47,359 nucleotides of DNA from Oligoflexales bacterium (GCA_018060885.1 JAGOVF010000008.1:1-47359), one strand, 5' to 3'; counted from the stretch's first letter, positions 25,842 through 35,752 are shown. A program made the numbers and translations. The notes: generated by a model not told the origin, from the sequence alone.

Positions 25842-27194
25842 ATGAAAAGTAGATCACAACAATCCTTTGGACTGTCTTTCATCGAAAAAATTTTGCTCAA
25901 TTTTTATTCATTTCTTGTGGCGATTGTCGTTCAAATTTGTGTTTTTTCTCTTAAATTTAAATTTATCCGATCAAAAAAAATTAAACGCCAATTACAAGAT
26001 CGTCCGCTAACTTCCACAGAGTTTATTGACAAATTAAGGTCAAATAAATTTTTCGACGCAAACAAAAAACTTGGTTTTTTTTTCTGTAGCTCTGCCGGCG
26101 AATATGAACAAGCTAAACCGCTGATTGATCGATGTATCATAGCTCATATGCACTGTTTAGTAGTCTTCTTTTCTAGATCTGGTTTTGATTTTGCACTTTC
26201 ACAAAACGACCCGCAAAAATCTAAATCGGAATTTTTCTTGTTAAGCATTCCAGATTACTACCTACATTGGCAAAAGATACTTGCTTTATTTCAGGTTCAA
26301 TTTGTTTGTATCATCAGACACGAACTATGGCCGGGCTTAATTTATGCTGCGAGCACTTTGTCTAATCTTCAGATAGTGAACATTGAATTTCGAGCAATCA
26401 GTCTATCAGGTTTTATTAAACTCATTCTTTTAAAAAGAGCTCAAAGAATTTATTGCGTAAATGAAGAATCAAAGCGTATGCTTTCAAGTTATGGTGTCCT
26501 TATTGAAAAAATGAAGGCTACCGGAGACACAAAATACGACAGGGTTTTAGAGAGAGCCCAAAAAAACAACTCAAACCAAATTCATCCAATATCCGCAAAA
26601 AATCTCACTTTGATTATAGGGAGCGCATGGCCCCCCGACATCGAAATTGTAGTTACAACATTTAAAGAAATAATTAAACAAAGTTCGGCAATTTTCCCCT
26701 GGCAAGTTGTCATAGCGCCCCATGATATATCTCCTGACATGATAAAAAAAATCGAACGCATTCTCCTAGAACACGATCTTACCTATTCAATAGAAACTGA
26801 ATTGGGCATTAATTCTAACAAATCGCCTATCACAATCTTGAAAAGCATGGGGAAACTCGCTGAATTTTATGCCATGAGTCAAATTTCTTTTGTCGGTGGG
26901 GCTATGCATCATCGCGTGCACAATGTATTAGAACCAGCATGTTACGGAAATTCCATCGCGTTTGGACCGAACTATCAGACAAGCCCAGAAGCTTGCGCCA
27001 TGGTGAAAAATTGTGTCGCTACAGTCATTAATACAAGCCAGGAATTGAAAAATTGGTGGCTCAATGAACATCAAAGACTATTGGAAAATCCTAATCAATC
27101 CAAAAACCAGGCTTCAGCAAATTTTGTAAAATCTCTAGCCGGATCGGCGAATTTAATTTTCGATGATTTATTAACTCATATCAATGCAAGGTAA
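25842..27194 (+). CDS. waaA: 3-deoxy-D-manno-octulosonic acid (Kdo) transferase
   Basis: 450 residues, close to the 420-450 family norm. An N-terminal membrane anchor (about 15-37) is followed by the SAGEYEQAKPLI motif with the catalytic Glu, then GDTKYDRV, GSAWPPDIE, APHDIS, and the C-terminal SFVGGAMHHRVHNVLEPA and IAFGPNY elements that bind CMP-Kdo. The enzyme adds Kdo residues to the lipid A precursor on the inner membrane's cytoplasmic face. Its presence shows the organism makes Kdo-containing LPS. It lies between the GT9 gene and rng, with gaps of under 10 bases on each side. Confidence 0.92.
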   Translation: MKSRSQQSFGLSFIEKILLNFYSFLVAIVVQICVFSLKFKFIRSKKIKRQLQDRPLTSTEFIDKLRSNKFFDANKKLGFFFCSSAGEYEQAKPLIDRCIIAHMHCLVVFFSRSGFDFALSQNDPQKSKSEFFLLSIPDYYLHWQKILALFQVQFVCIIRHELWPGLIYAASTLSNLQIVNIEFRAISLSGFIKLILLKRAQRIYCVNEESKRMLSSYGVLIEKMKATGDTKYDRVLERAQKNNSNQIHPISAKNLTLIIGSAWPPDIEIVVTTFKEIIKQSSAIFPWQVVIAPHDISPDMIKKIERILLEHDLTYSIETELGINSNKSPITILKSMGKLAEFYAMSQISFVGGAMHHRVHNVLEPACYGNSIAFGPNYQTSPEACAMVKNCVATVINTSQELKNWWLNEHQRLLENPNQSKNQASANFVKSLAGSANLIFDDLLTHINAR

Positions 27195-27200
27195 AAAATT

Positions 27201-28760
27201 TTGACCATAAATAATGCGAATTTAATTATAAGCGTGCGTCCAGGTGAAACAAGAGTTGCTTTAGTTGAACAACAACAGTTAGCCGAACTTATAGCAGAAA
27301 AAACCTCTGAGCGTAGCATTGTGGGCAACATCTACAAAGGAAAGGTATTACGCGTCCTTCCCGGAATGCAGGCCGCATTTGTCGATATTGGTATTGGTCG
27401 AGCGGCGTTTCTTTATGCAGGCGATGTTTTAACAAACACAGGTTACCAAAATAATGACCAGGGCAAGAAAAAGAAAAAAAGCGGCTCGGAAATAGAGCCT
27501 ATTATCGTAGACGATTTTGATCTACCGCGCCAAATGTCAAAAATTCCAATTGCAAAATCACTGCAAGCTGGACAAGAAGTTCTCGTACAAGTAGCGAAGG
27601 AACCCTTGGGCACAAAAGGTGCCAGAGTGACTATGCATCTGTCTTTACCAGGGCGCTATCTAGTTTTTTTACCGCAATACAATCGTATTGCGATTTCAAA
27701 AAAAATTAACTCAGACGAGGAGCGGCAACGTTTATTAGGACTCATTGCAAGCCTAGAACTTAAGTCAACTGGTCTTATTATAAGAACTGCTGCACAAAAC
27801 GCCGACGCCAGTCACTTTATTAAGGATCTCGATTTTTTGCAGCGCACATGGAAAAAGATTGAGCTTAAATTAGAAAGAGCCAAGGCTCCAAGTCTCCTGC
27901 ATCAAGATTTAATACTAGCAGAAAAGACAACGCGAGACCTCTACTCAGATCAGATTTCAAGGATTTTAGTTGACGATGCAATTCTTTTTCGTCGTTTAAA
28001 AGGTTTTTTACGCGCAACGATTCCAGGCGCGAGTTCTAAAATCGAATTGTATGAAAGTAAAGATTTGGCACTTTTTGATTTTTTCGGGCTCGAAACAGAA
28101 ATTGAACGTGCGATGAGCAGAAGGGTCGATTTGCCTTCAGGTGGATATTTAATTTTTGATCAAACCGAAGCACTTACCTGCATCGATGTTAATACTGGGC
28201 GCTTTGTTGGTAAAAAGAATGCTGAAGACACTATTTTTAAAACCAATCTCGAGGCAATTAAAAAAATTGTTTCACAAGTTAGACTTAGAAATTTAGGCGG
28301 GATTATTATTGCTGACCTTATCGACATGGAAAAATCAGAGCATCGAGAGAGAATACAGCAAGCTTTAACAGAAGAACTAAAACAAGATCGTTCTCGAGTT
28401 ACGACGTTTGAAATAAATGCTCTAGGATTGATTCAAATGACCCGCAAACGCACTCGAGAATCCCTCGAGGGGCATTATATGGAAGACTGCCCTATGTGCG
28501 AAGGAAGGGGTGCGATAAAAACTACCAGCAGTCTGGCTCATGATGTTTTAAAAGAAATTGAACGCTATGCATTTCAAACAAAAGAATTTCGAATAATGGT
28601 GAAGGCGCGCAATGATATTATTGATTGGATTCTGGAAGAAGAAAGTGTCTGGCTAGAGCAGTTGATGCATAACTATGGCCTGCAAATTGAATTTTCAACA
28701 AATCTCTTCACCCTTGAACTCGCCCAAGAGCGATTTTATGAAGTATTTTCAGCTATTTAA
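27201..28760 (+). CDS. rng: Ribonuclease G/E family endoribonuclease
   Basis: 519 residues starting at TTG 27201 with AAGG 9 bases upstream. The N-terminal S1 domain (NIYKGKVLRVLPGMQAAFVD) carries a Lys-rich insert at about 90. Catalytic Asp329 (CIDVNTG) and Asp372 (IIADLIDM) are 43 residues apart, and the zinc-link CPMC (430-433) is 58 residues further on; both distances match E. coli RNase E/G. There is no long C-terminal degradosome scaffold, so RNase G is the better name. It processes rRNA and decays mRNA. Confidence 0.94.
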   Translation: MTINNANLIISVRPGETRVALVEQQQLAELIAEKTSERSIVGNIYKGKVLRVLPGMQAAFVDIGIGRAAFLYAGDVLTNTGYQNNDQGKKKKKSGSEIEPIIVDDFDLPRQMSKIPIAKSLQAGQEVLVQVAKEPLGTKGARVTMHLSLPGRYLVFLPQYNRIAISKKINSDEERQRLLGLIASLELKSTGLIIRTAAQNADASHFIKDLDFLQRTWKKIELKLERAKAPSLLHQDLILAEKTTRDLYSDQISRILVDDAILFRRLKGFLRATIPGASSKIELYESKDLALFDFFGLETEIERAMSRRVDLPSGGYLIFDQTEALTCIDVNTGRFVGKKNAEDTIFKTNLEAIKKIVSQVRLRNLGGIIIADLIDMEKSEHRERIQQALTEELKQDRSRVTTFEINALGLIQMTRKRTRESLEGHYMEDCPMCEGRGAIKTTSSLAHDVLKEIERYAFQTKEFRIMVKARNDIIDWILEEESVWLEQLMHNYGLQIEFSTNLFTLELAQERFYEVFSAI

Positions 28761-28878
28761 AAATATACCCGGCCACTAAAAATGTCGCTTGAAAGTCCAA
28801 GGGCAAAAATGGTACTCGATAGAGTATAAAAATAGCGAAGTTTATAATTCAAACATCTAGTCCAGAGGAATTCAACTT

Positions 28879-29517
28879 ATGTCACAAACAATTGTATTGA
28901 GCACTATTATGAAGAAAACAAAATTCTATCAATTAAATGTTATGACCTTCTTATTCCTAAATTTCCTTCTCTATTCCTGCGGACCATCAACAGAGAAACA
29001 AAGCCAGCCCTTAGTTAATATCGAACTAAAAAGCACCGGAATCACTTTAGAAGAAGTTGAAACAACCCACGGGATCTTCGAAAAAGTTGCCGCAACAGAT
29101 AAATCAAGTATCGATGTCAGCGAAGTTTTGGGCCTCTTAGGTGTTTTAGCGCCGCAAAATTTGAGTGAAATCGCCGATGAATTGGCTTTAAATTACGTAA
29201 ATGGGATGGACTTCGTTTGTGCCAAAGGGAGTCATTGTTCGGGAAAAGCCAAAGGAAAAGAAATGGAAGTCACTCTTGAAAATGTCGATGCTGCAGGATT
29301 TAAAGATCCAACGCTGATTTTTGCAGAGTCTATAGAAGTTGATTTTCAGGTACTACCGGGACTCTTAGAAATTTGCCGCATTTCAGGGATTAAAGTGAAA
29401 AGCGGTATTTCTGCAAATTTTGACGGTTTACTTCTAGAGTTTGATGAACTCGAAGTGAAGAAGGCCACCATAGATATCGGCGCGTTTGGGGCCTATCCGA
29501 GTAAGAGCTGTCGCTAG
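28879..29517 (+). CDS. Putative lipoprotein of unknown function
   Basis: 212 residues from the ATG at 28879, preceded by AGAGGA 9 bases upstream; an ATG at 28912 would give a more usual signal peptide length. The hydrophobic segment ends in LLYSC, a lipobox. The mature protein is acidic, beta-rich and has two further Cys pairs (FVCAKGSHCSG, and CRISG plus the C-terminal CR). I do not recognise a family. It lies alone between rng and the flagellar pair, with a palindromic hairpin separating it from convergent flgD. Confidence 0.65.
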   Translation: MSQTIVLSTIMKKTKFYQLNVMTFLFLNFLLYSCGPSTEKQSQPLVNIELKSTGITLEEVETTHGIFEKVAATDKSSIDVSEVLGLLGVLAPQNLSEIADELALNYVNGMDFVCAKGSHCSGKAKGKEMEVTLENVDAAGFKDPTLIFAESIEVDFQVLPGLLEICRISGIKVKSGISANFDGLLLEFDELEVKKATIDIGAFGAYPSKSCR

Positions 29518-29519
29518 CA

Positions 29520-29543
29520 TTTAAAGTCTCGCAAGACTTTAAA
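29520..29543. terminator. Palindromic hairpin at a convergent junction
   Basis: TTTAAAGTCT and AGACTTTAAA form a perfect 10-base stem around CGCA, between the lipoprotein gene and flgD. There is no long T-run on either side, so termination may be weak or bidirectional. Confidence 0.55.
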
Positions 29544-29546
29544 TAC

Positions 29547-30620
29547 CTATACTCCTGAAGCTTCAGAAGCAGTTTTTTGTGTCAAAAACTGCTTCTTTTC
29601 AGTTGGGGCTTCTTTTGGCACTGTTTCTTCAGTTTTTACAGCTTGGGTGTTTTGAGTGTCATTAGATTCAGGCTTAGATTCTAGATTTTGTTTATTCGAA
29701 GCCGCTTCTAATACTTCCTTGCCTTCTTCTGGTTTATTTTTTTCTTGTATATTATTTCGATCAAAACCCGCAACCCCTACTGCCGATATATCTTGAGATG
29801 AGACTTCTCCGACGTTGGTAAACATTTTTCCATCACCACCTTTTAGACTAATTCCTTGAACCGAAACTGAAGTCGAAACAGGGATGTCCTGAATACTGCC
29901 ATCTTCCGCTAATGAAGAAAGTGAAAAGGAATAAACAGCGTCCGCTAAAGTCTCACCTTCGCTATTTTTAATAACATCATTAATTGTGTATTGGCCCGGA
30001 GCGCGCGCGCCTAGTTCAACTTCTGCCAGCGCTTTACCACTTGCATCACGGACTTGTAATTTTGTATTTGGTACTGCTTCTGTAATATTAAATTTCATAC
30101 CGATTGGTTTGCCATTTTCAAGCTTCGCTTTGCCACCCTCTATATTTACTTCTTTGCCAATGTAATCGATCATGCCGACAGACTGCCCAAACTTTTGTAA
30201 ATCGGCAAGTTCTTCGAGTTTTTTGTTAACGTTGAGCATTTGTTCTAGACCATTGAACTGCGCCAAGTGTGCCGCCATTTCGTAGTCTTCTTTGGGTTTC
30301 AAGGGATCTTGATTTTGCAATTGGGCGATAAAGAGCTTCATAAAATCATCTTTGTCTAACTCGGACTTTGGATAGGTCTTTTTATCAGTAGATTGGTTTA
30401 AAGCTTCGAACAATTCTTGATCTGTCTTAGCGCCGGAAAAGTCGCCATTTTTCTTTGCTTTTCTCTCTTGTCCGGTTTCATAATTAGATTCACCAAGAAC
30501 TGAACCAAAATCGACCTTATCGCCGCCTCCGCGATCTACCGCGGTTCCGCTCTTTGTTTCTGTTGTTGGTTCGAGGGGTCTTACCGGCGGATTTATTCGA
30601 TTTTGTAAGCTTACATTCAA
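29547..30620 (-). CDS. flgD: Flagellar hook capping protein FlgD
   Basis: 357 residues, long for FlgD. The start is TTG 30620, with GGAG 8 bases upstream. The central FlgD signature is LDKDDFMKLFIAQLQNQDPL followed by AQFNGLEQM; the beta domain with VRDASGKALAEVELG and GQYTINDV follows. The protein caps the growing hook so that FlgE can polymerise. The extra residues are an N-terminal linker (1-90) and an Asn/Glu/Thr/Pro-rich, probably disordered C-terminal tail (about 280-357). It follows fliK after 62 bases, as in several flagellar clusters. Confidence 0.93.
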   Translation of the reverse strand: MNVSLQNRINPPVRPLEPTTETKSGTAVDRGGGDKVDFGSVLGESNYETGQERKAKKNGDFSGAKTDQELFEALNQSTDKKTYPKSELDKDDFMKLFIAQLQNQDPLKPKEDYEMAAHLAQFNGLEQMLNVNKKLEELADLQKFGQSVGMIDYIGKEVNIEGGKAKLENGKPIGMKFNITEAVPNTKLQVRDASGKALAEVELGARAPGQYTINDVIKNSEGETLADAVYSFSLSSLAEDGSIQDIPVSTSVSVQGISLKGGDGKMFTNVGEVSSQDISAVGVAGFDRNNIQEKNKPEEGKEVLEAASNKQNLESKPESNDTQNTQAVKTEETVPKEAPTEKKQFLTQKTASEASGV

Positions 30621-30682
30621 TTTAGCTTCTCCGTATATATTGCAGGGTACTTACACTACATATTGCTGTTGGTCGAAAAAGA

Positions 30683-32911
30683 TCAAACAAGAACACTAAT
30701 GCTTTGGCTATTTGGTCCAAAGGTTGGAACTTTGAAAAGCCCGATAGGATCCAAATGATGCCTTGCTCTTGAGTTTCCAGATTTTATAGATTTAATTTCC
30801 TTCATGTTGTTATTGTTGTCAGAAAAATTCTGACCTGACCAAGCCTGACGATCTTGTGAAAATTGTTGCTGAACATTTGCATTAGTCAATTGCAGATCTC
30901 TTTCTTGCAAGTGCTGCTTCAAGCTGGGTAATTCACTGCGTAAAAATTCACGTACTTTTTCGCTTTCTGCAGCAAATTGCACCGCGACTTCTTTTCCAGA
31001 AATATTAAGCTGAACTTCTAATTTTCCATTTTTATCATCACTTAAATCTAGTCGTACATCGCCGCCACCTTGTTGAGCTAATACATTCATGCGCTCGTTT
31101 ATAACCTGATCAATTCTTGCTGCTAGTTGCTGATTTTCAATTGGAGCTGTTATGTTCTCTTTCCCTTGCGCATCGATGTTAGTTGCTTGCGTATCAGAGT
31201 TTCTTAAAAAATCGATAAAATTTGGCAATTCTTTGCCGGCTTGGCGCTCCTGAGCACTATATTTATCTACACTCTCAATATTTTGATCGGCAACAGCAAA
31301 ACTAGTAGATAGAGACGCATTTTCTTCCGCAGATTTTCCACTTGCTGTTTGCAACTCAAATTGCAGGCGCGCTAAGTCTGAAAAATCAGGCTTTACTTTT
31401 CCAGAATCAGAAACCACAGGTGCGCTTGCATTATTTATTAACGTTGAATTGGGTTGCTCTTCTAAAAGCGGACCTAAGTCACCTGAATCGACGCTTTCGC
31501 TTTCAAGTGTGTTTAGGCTATCTTTACTTAATTCTTTTTGGGTAAGATTTTGTTCAAGAAAGAAATTTTGCGGTAAAAAATGTGCCTGCTTTGCACCTAA
31601 TATAGGTACGGCTTGATCGATACTATTTTGACTTAATATATCTAAAGCATCTTTATTTTGTTGCTTAGGTAAATCAAAACCAACTAGAGCTAAAGGTGTT
31701 TCAATATTATTAGCCAAAGGATCATTTTTGAAATCGCTTGTGAGTGAGTTTGAAGCAAGTACATTCGTATCTGTTTTAATACTTGAACTTGAGCTATCTT
31801 TGTTCAAGCTTTCTAGACCGAATTCTTGATTTTCTGCTATGGGCAACACAGCTATTTCTGTGTTTATAGACTCATTTGGAGGACTACATTCAGAAAACAT
31901 TTGCTGAGCTTGAGAAGAAGCACTCTCTGGCTCATCGCTTCTATCTCTACTTTCTCCGACTACAGAATTTGCATTCTGCCCTGCTGGCATACTAGCAGCA
32001 CTCTTCGAGGAAGTTTGTTTTTCTACTGGGCTCGCTGGCACTTGTGCTGTACTGGGGGCTTTTGCTGAACCTGGTGTTGAAACTTGTCCGGGCGCTTGTC
32101 CAAATGCTTGCGCCGGCGATTTTCCAGGAGTTTGCGTTTGCATCGCTGCAAGCTGTTCATCGGTCTTTTGGTTTTTAATTGAAGTAGCTGAATCTTTTAT
32201 AGAATGGGCCGACATTTTTTCAAAATATGGCGTTAAACCCTGTTGAGAAATTGTATTCTTAAGTTGTGTAAGCTCTGCAACTGCTTTTGCAGGATTGACT
32301 CCCAACTCTTCTAGAACTGATTGCATATCTGCCGTCGCAGCAAGATCAAAACCCGCACCTGCGAGTTTTGTAATTTGTTGATTATTAAAGCCTAGCTCTT
32401 TTAACTGAAACTCTATGGGAGCTTGTGTTTGTAAAACCATTGGCAAACTGTCGGTAGATAAAGCTTTTCCAATAACATTGTCGCCACTAACGAGGTCGAC
32501 AAGCTCTTGTTTATCCATTAGCTCAAGGCGACCGCTCAAAAGAGCTAGGCTTGGAACTGCTTGAGCAACAACATCAAAACCTCCGAGTAGCGTCACGACT
32601 TCACTGTCTTTGCCTTCTTTTTTTCCGCCTTCAAGCTCCTGATTTTCTGCTTTTAGACTTTTGATCCCGCTTTCTGCGAGCTGAGACATAGGATTCGAAT
32701 TAGAAGCTTTTTGATCTTTTTCCGCCGACTGCTTTTGATTTGCAGCTTGCGCTTCGGGCTGTTCTTCAAAGTGCTTTGAGAATTGTTTCTGATTGCTGGC
32801 TGGAGCCTCTTTTCGATTATTAGTGGCATCGTTACGAGCACTAAGTATCGGTTCAGATACAGCATTGCTGCTTTTCTGAAGATTTTTTTGATTTAAAAAT
32901 CCATCGATCAC
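30683..32911 (-). CDS. fliK: Flagellar hook-length control protein FliK
   Basis: 742 residues from a GTG start with GGAG 8 bases upstream. The C-terminal domain (about 590-680) has the expected pattern: GDVRLDLSDDKNGKLEVQL, VAVQFAAESEKVREFLRS and a LQERDLQLTNANV helix-strand. The long N-terminal part is Gln/Ser/Ala-rich with a Pro/Gly/Ala segment near 265-300 and fits the disordered ruler region that measures hook length and interacts with FlhB. The assignment rests on the C-terminal domain plus adjacency to flgD. Confidence 0.85.
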   Translation of the reverse strand: MIDGFLNQKNLQKSSNAVSEPILSARNDATNNRKEAPASNQKQFSKHFEEQPEAQAANQKQSAEKDQKASNSNPMSQLAESGIKSLKAENQELEGGKKEGKDSEVVTLLGGFDVVAQAVPSLALLSGRLELMDKQELVDLVSGDNVIGKALSTDSLPMVLQTQAPIEFQLKELGFNNQQITKLAGAGFDLAATADMQSVLEELGVNPAKAVAELTQLKNTISQQGLTPYFEKMSAHSIKDSATSIKNQKTDEQLAAMQTQTPGKSPAQAFGQAPGQVSTPGSAKAPSTAQVPASPVEKQTSSKSAASMPAGQNANSVVGESRDRSDEPESASSQAQQMFSECSPPNESINTEIAVLPIAENQEFGLESLNKDSSSSSIKTDTNVLASNSLTSDFKNDPLANNIETPLALVGFDLPKQQNKDALDILSQNSIDQAVPILGAKQAHFLPQNFFLEQNLTQKELSKDSLNTLESESVDSGDLGPLLEEQPNSTLINNASAPVVSDSGKVKPDFSDLARLQFELQTASGKSAEENASLSTSFAVADQNIESVDKYSAQERQAGKELPNFIDFLRNSDTQATNIDAQGKENITAPIENQQLAARIDQVINERMNVLAQQGGGDVRLDLSDDKNGKLEVQLNISGKEVAVQFAAESEKVREFLRSELPSLKQHLQERDLQLTNANVQQQFSQDRQAWSGQNFSDNNNNMKEIKSIKSGNSRARHHLDPIGLFKVPTFGPNSQSISVLV

Positions 32912-33066
32912 TTAAGGCACTCCAAATTCGAACCGATGTCATTCAAGCAGTGAAGTAGAAATAATTCCTGTCCCATTGCTTCATACTGATCTATGCAGAA
33001 CTCATGCCAAAAAATCTTATGCAGAATTATTGAGATTAAAGCGCTTAATTTTACCTTAATGGGTAG

Positions 33067-33106
33067 TTTCCACCTATTAACAAGGTGAAATATTCCTAGT
33101 ACTAGG
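33067..33106. repeat. Short inverted repeats upstream of the helicase gene
   Basis: CACCT and AGGTG, with flanking TTT/AAA and one bulge, form a weak stem at 33067-33090. CCTAGTACTAGG at 33095-33106 is a perfect 12-base palindrome. They lie in the 266-base divergent region between fliK and the helicase and could be operator sites; nothing else in that gap is recognisable. Confidence 0.3.
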
Positions 33107-33177
33107 CTTTAAAAAAGACCATAATTCGGGCGATAAGAACTATTTTTTAAATAAGCAAAACTATTTAAAGCTAAAAT

Positions 33178-34551
33178 ATGTCGCTTGAACTTACCTACAA
33201 ATCAGGATCTCTTTGTTTGCTGGGCAGCCATGCAGAAGAAAAATTTGGCTCTTATTGGCTCTGGGATGATCGTTCAAAATATTTTCGTTCCTTTGCTGCA
33301 AATTACCGTAAAGTGCTGCTTGAGTTAAAAGACAGCACACATGCTTTTGAGGATAAGGCACGCGCATATTTAACGCATGAATTTACTTTTTTAAAAGCGC
33401 CACAACCGCGTAAGCATCAGACTGCTGCTCTAGAGGCTTGGATAAAAGCAGACATGTGCGGCACTATCTGCCTACCTACGGGCGCTGGCAAATCCATCCT
33501 AGCCCTCATGATTATCGAATACACAAAAAGGCCTAGTCTCATAGTCGTACCAACTATAGACCTAATGTTACAGTGGCAATCTTTGGTGAAAGAATATTTC
33601 GCTATCGATGCAGGTATGTTGGGCGGTGGGCTCTCCACAATAAACGAACTCACGATCGCAACTTATGATTCGGCAGCTTTGCACTTTGAAAAATTGGGCA
33701 ATAAGTTCGGCTTGCTCATTTTTGATGAATGTCACCATCTGCCAGCTCCGCAATATATGAAAATTGCCAAAGGCTCACTTGCTCCATTTCGCTTGGGGCT
33801 CTCAGCTACTGTCCAAAGATCCGACCAAAAAGAGACGCTGATATTTGAATATGTCGGGCCTCTGGTTTATGAAGCGAGTATTCATGAAATGGTCGATGTC
33901 CATCTCTCGCCGTATAAAATCGTTACCATCGAAGTCGCAATGAGCGAAAAAGAAAGAGCAGCCTATGATCAAGCGAGGGAGCTTTACTTAAATTTCATAA
34001 GAAAAAATGGAATCCAAATTTCGACTCCTAATGGCTGGCAGAATTTTATTATGTTAAGCGCTAGAAGCCCAAGCGGCAAAATTGCAATGCAGGCTTACCA
34101 AACGCAGAAAAAATTAGCCCAAGCTGCGCAGGGCAAACTCTATTTTTTATGGCAAATTATTCGAGACCATGCTGCAGAAAGAATGATCGTCTTCACAGAC
34201 AACAATCACTTCGCATATTTTTTAGGTCGAACTTTTTTACTGCCAGTTTTAACGCACCATACAAAAGCTGCAGAACGCAAGCGCATGTTAGATGAATTTA
34301 AAAGTGGCGCTATAAACATACTCATAACCTCTAAGGTTTTAAACGAAGGCGTGGACGTCCCCGAAGCAAGCGTAGCTGTTATTATGTCAGGTAGTGCGAC
34401 AGTGCGAGAACATGTGCAAAGACTCGGCAGGATATTGCGGCACCGCGAGGGAAAACAGGCCATCCTTTATGAACTAATCGCAAAAGACACTAGCGAAAAA
34501 TATGTCAACATAAGAAGACGCCAACACGATGCTTACAAAAGACCACATTAA
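33178..34551 (+). CDS. XPB-like superfamily 2 DNA helicase
   Basis: 457 residues. Residues 1-75 are a small N-terminal domain in the place of the XPB damage-recognition domain. Helicase motifs follow: Walker A TGAGKS (101-106), DECHH (183-187), GLSAT with RSD replacing the RED element of archaeal XPB, and the C-terminal LNEGVDVPEA and QRLGRILRHREGKQ. A terminal RRRQHDAYKR motif is XPB-like. The next gene overlaps its 3' end by 23 bases and encodes a DUF790/Bax1-like protein, matching archaeal XPB-Bax1 helicase-nuclease pairs linked to nucleotide excision repair. The name is by homology; the DNA substrate is unknown. Confidence 0.82.
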   Translation: MSLELTYKSGSLCLLGSHAEEKFGSYWLWDDRSKYFRSFAANYRKVLLELKDSTHAFEDKARAYLTHEFTFLKAPQPRKHQTAALEAWIKADMCGTICLPTGAGKSILALMIIEYTKRPSLIVVPTIDLMLQWQSLVKEYFAIDAGMLGGGLSTINELTIATYDSAALHFEKLGNKFGLLIFDECHHLPAPQYMKIAKGSLAPFRLGLSATVQRSDQKETLIFEYVGPLVYEASIHEMVDVHLSPYKIVTIEVAMSEKERAAYDQARELYLNFIRKNGIQISTPNGWQNFIMLSARSPSGKIAMQAYQTQKKLAQAAQGKLYFLWQIIRDHAAERMIVFTDNNHFAYFLGRTFLLPVLTHHTKAAERKRMLDEFKSGAINILITSKVLNEGVDVPEASVAVIMSGSATVREHVQRLGRILRHREGKQAILYELIAKDTSEKYVNIRRRQHDAYKRPH

Positions 34552-35728
34552 TACTCGCCGTCGGGGCGACAAATTATTCCCAGTATTTTTAGATTCAGAA
34601 AACCCTGATTTGCTTGCACACAGCGAAATTTTGCTTAAAGTTTTCTCCGAAAGCAAAGGCTTAAAAATTGTGCAGTTAAATGAAAAAATAAATCGTACTT
34701 TGACGCTTGAGCCAAAAATTCTAAACGGATTGTCTAAACTTTTGTTTGATTGTTGTGAATATGAAGAAAGCGGGCCCGAACTTCTAGAATACCGCTGGAA
34801 TGTATTTCATACAGCGAATCGCCTTTTAAAAGAAAAAAAATTTGAGCTTTTATCTGAGTTCCAGCAGGCCTTGAGTCAAGAAATCCAGCAACCCATAATT
34901 CAGGCTCAAGAAAAAATATACTCCGATCATCCTGACTACAGAATTGTTCGTAGTTTTAAAACTCTGCAAACAATAGAATTACTGAATCGTTATAATGTTG
35001 CTCAAGTGCAAGGTCTTTTGCTCTACGCGCATAAATTAGAGTTGAAATTGCTAGCTCCGGAAATCGGTCAACTGCGCTATCTTTTGCGACAACTTCGCTT
35101 CCACCAACTTCTCGCAGACATTCATCATAACCCTGTTACGAAATCGACAGAATTGACAATTTCTGGCCCGCTTAGTTTGTTTGAAAGAAATCAGATTTAC
35201 GGATTAAAAATGGCCAATTTTTTGCCGCACATTCTTAATTTTTCGAAATGGGAACTGACTGCTCAATTAAACTTCCAAAACAAAGCGCTGACGCTAAAAC
35301 TTGACGAAAAACTCGGCTTAAAAAGCCACTATCCTAATCATAGCAGCCATATTCCCGAAGAAACCTATGCTTGCATGAACACTTTTAATGAACAATCTAA
35401 AGATGTTGAACTCAAACTTAACGAAGAAATTATAAACCTAGGAAACGAAAACTGCTGCTTTCCCGACCTTATTCTGAAAGATTCTTGTAACGGGAAAAAA
35501 ATATATATCGAGTTATTCCACCCCTGGCACCAAGGCCAAGCGCTTAAACGAATACAGCAAGTAGAGGCGACTCAAAGAAGCGATTATAAAATCGGCCTAG
35601 ATAAAAAAATCATTAAAAACAAAGAGCTAAAAGATAAAATTGAAACTTCGCCTTGGTTTGCGCAACACGGATTTTTGTACAGTGTTTTTCCCTTAGTAAA
35701 GCATTTGCAGTCTCTATATCCGAATTAG
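34529..35728 (+). CDS. DUF790/Bax1-like nuclease, partner of the XPB-like helicase
   Basis: 399 residues. The start MLTKDHINTRRRGDKLFPVF matches the DUF790 N-terminus, and the middle (RYNVAQVQGLLLYAHKL, LRYLLRQLRF, ISGPLSLFERNQIYGLKMA) follows the family pattern. A C-terminal nuclease segment, FPDLILK then KKIYIELFHPWHQ, has the PD...E arrangement of Bax1, where archaeal versions add a structure-specific nuclease to XPB. I chose the ATG at 34529, inside the helicase 3' end. It is the second and last gene of the pair. Confidence 0.78.
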   Translation: MLTKDHINTRRRGDKLFPVFLDSENPDLLAHSEILLKVFSESKGLKIVQLNEKINRTLTLEPKILNGLSKLLFDCCEYEESGPELLEYRWNVFHTANRLLKEKKFELLSEFQQALSQEIQQPIIQAQEKIYSDHPDYRIVRSFKTLQTIELLNRYNVAQVQGLLLYAHKLELKLLAPEIGQLRYLLRQLRFHQLLADIHHNPVTKSTELTISGPLSLFERNQIYGLKMANFLPHILNFSKWELTAQLNFQNKALTLKLDEKLGLKSHYPNHSSHIPEETYACMNTFNEQSKDVELKLNEEIINLGNENCCFPDLILKDSCNGKKIYIELFHPWHQGQALKRIQQVEATQRSDYKIGLDKKIIKNKELKDKIETSPWFAQHGFLYSVFPLVKHLQSLYPN

Positions 35729-35752
35729 GAAGAATCTCCCGCCTTATAGATC

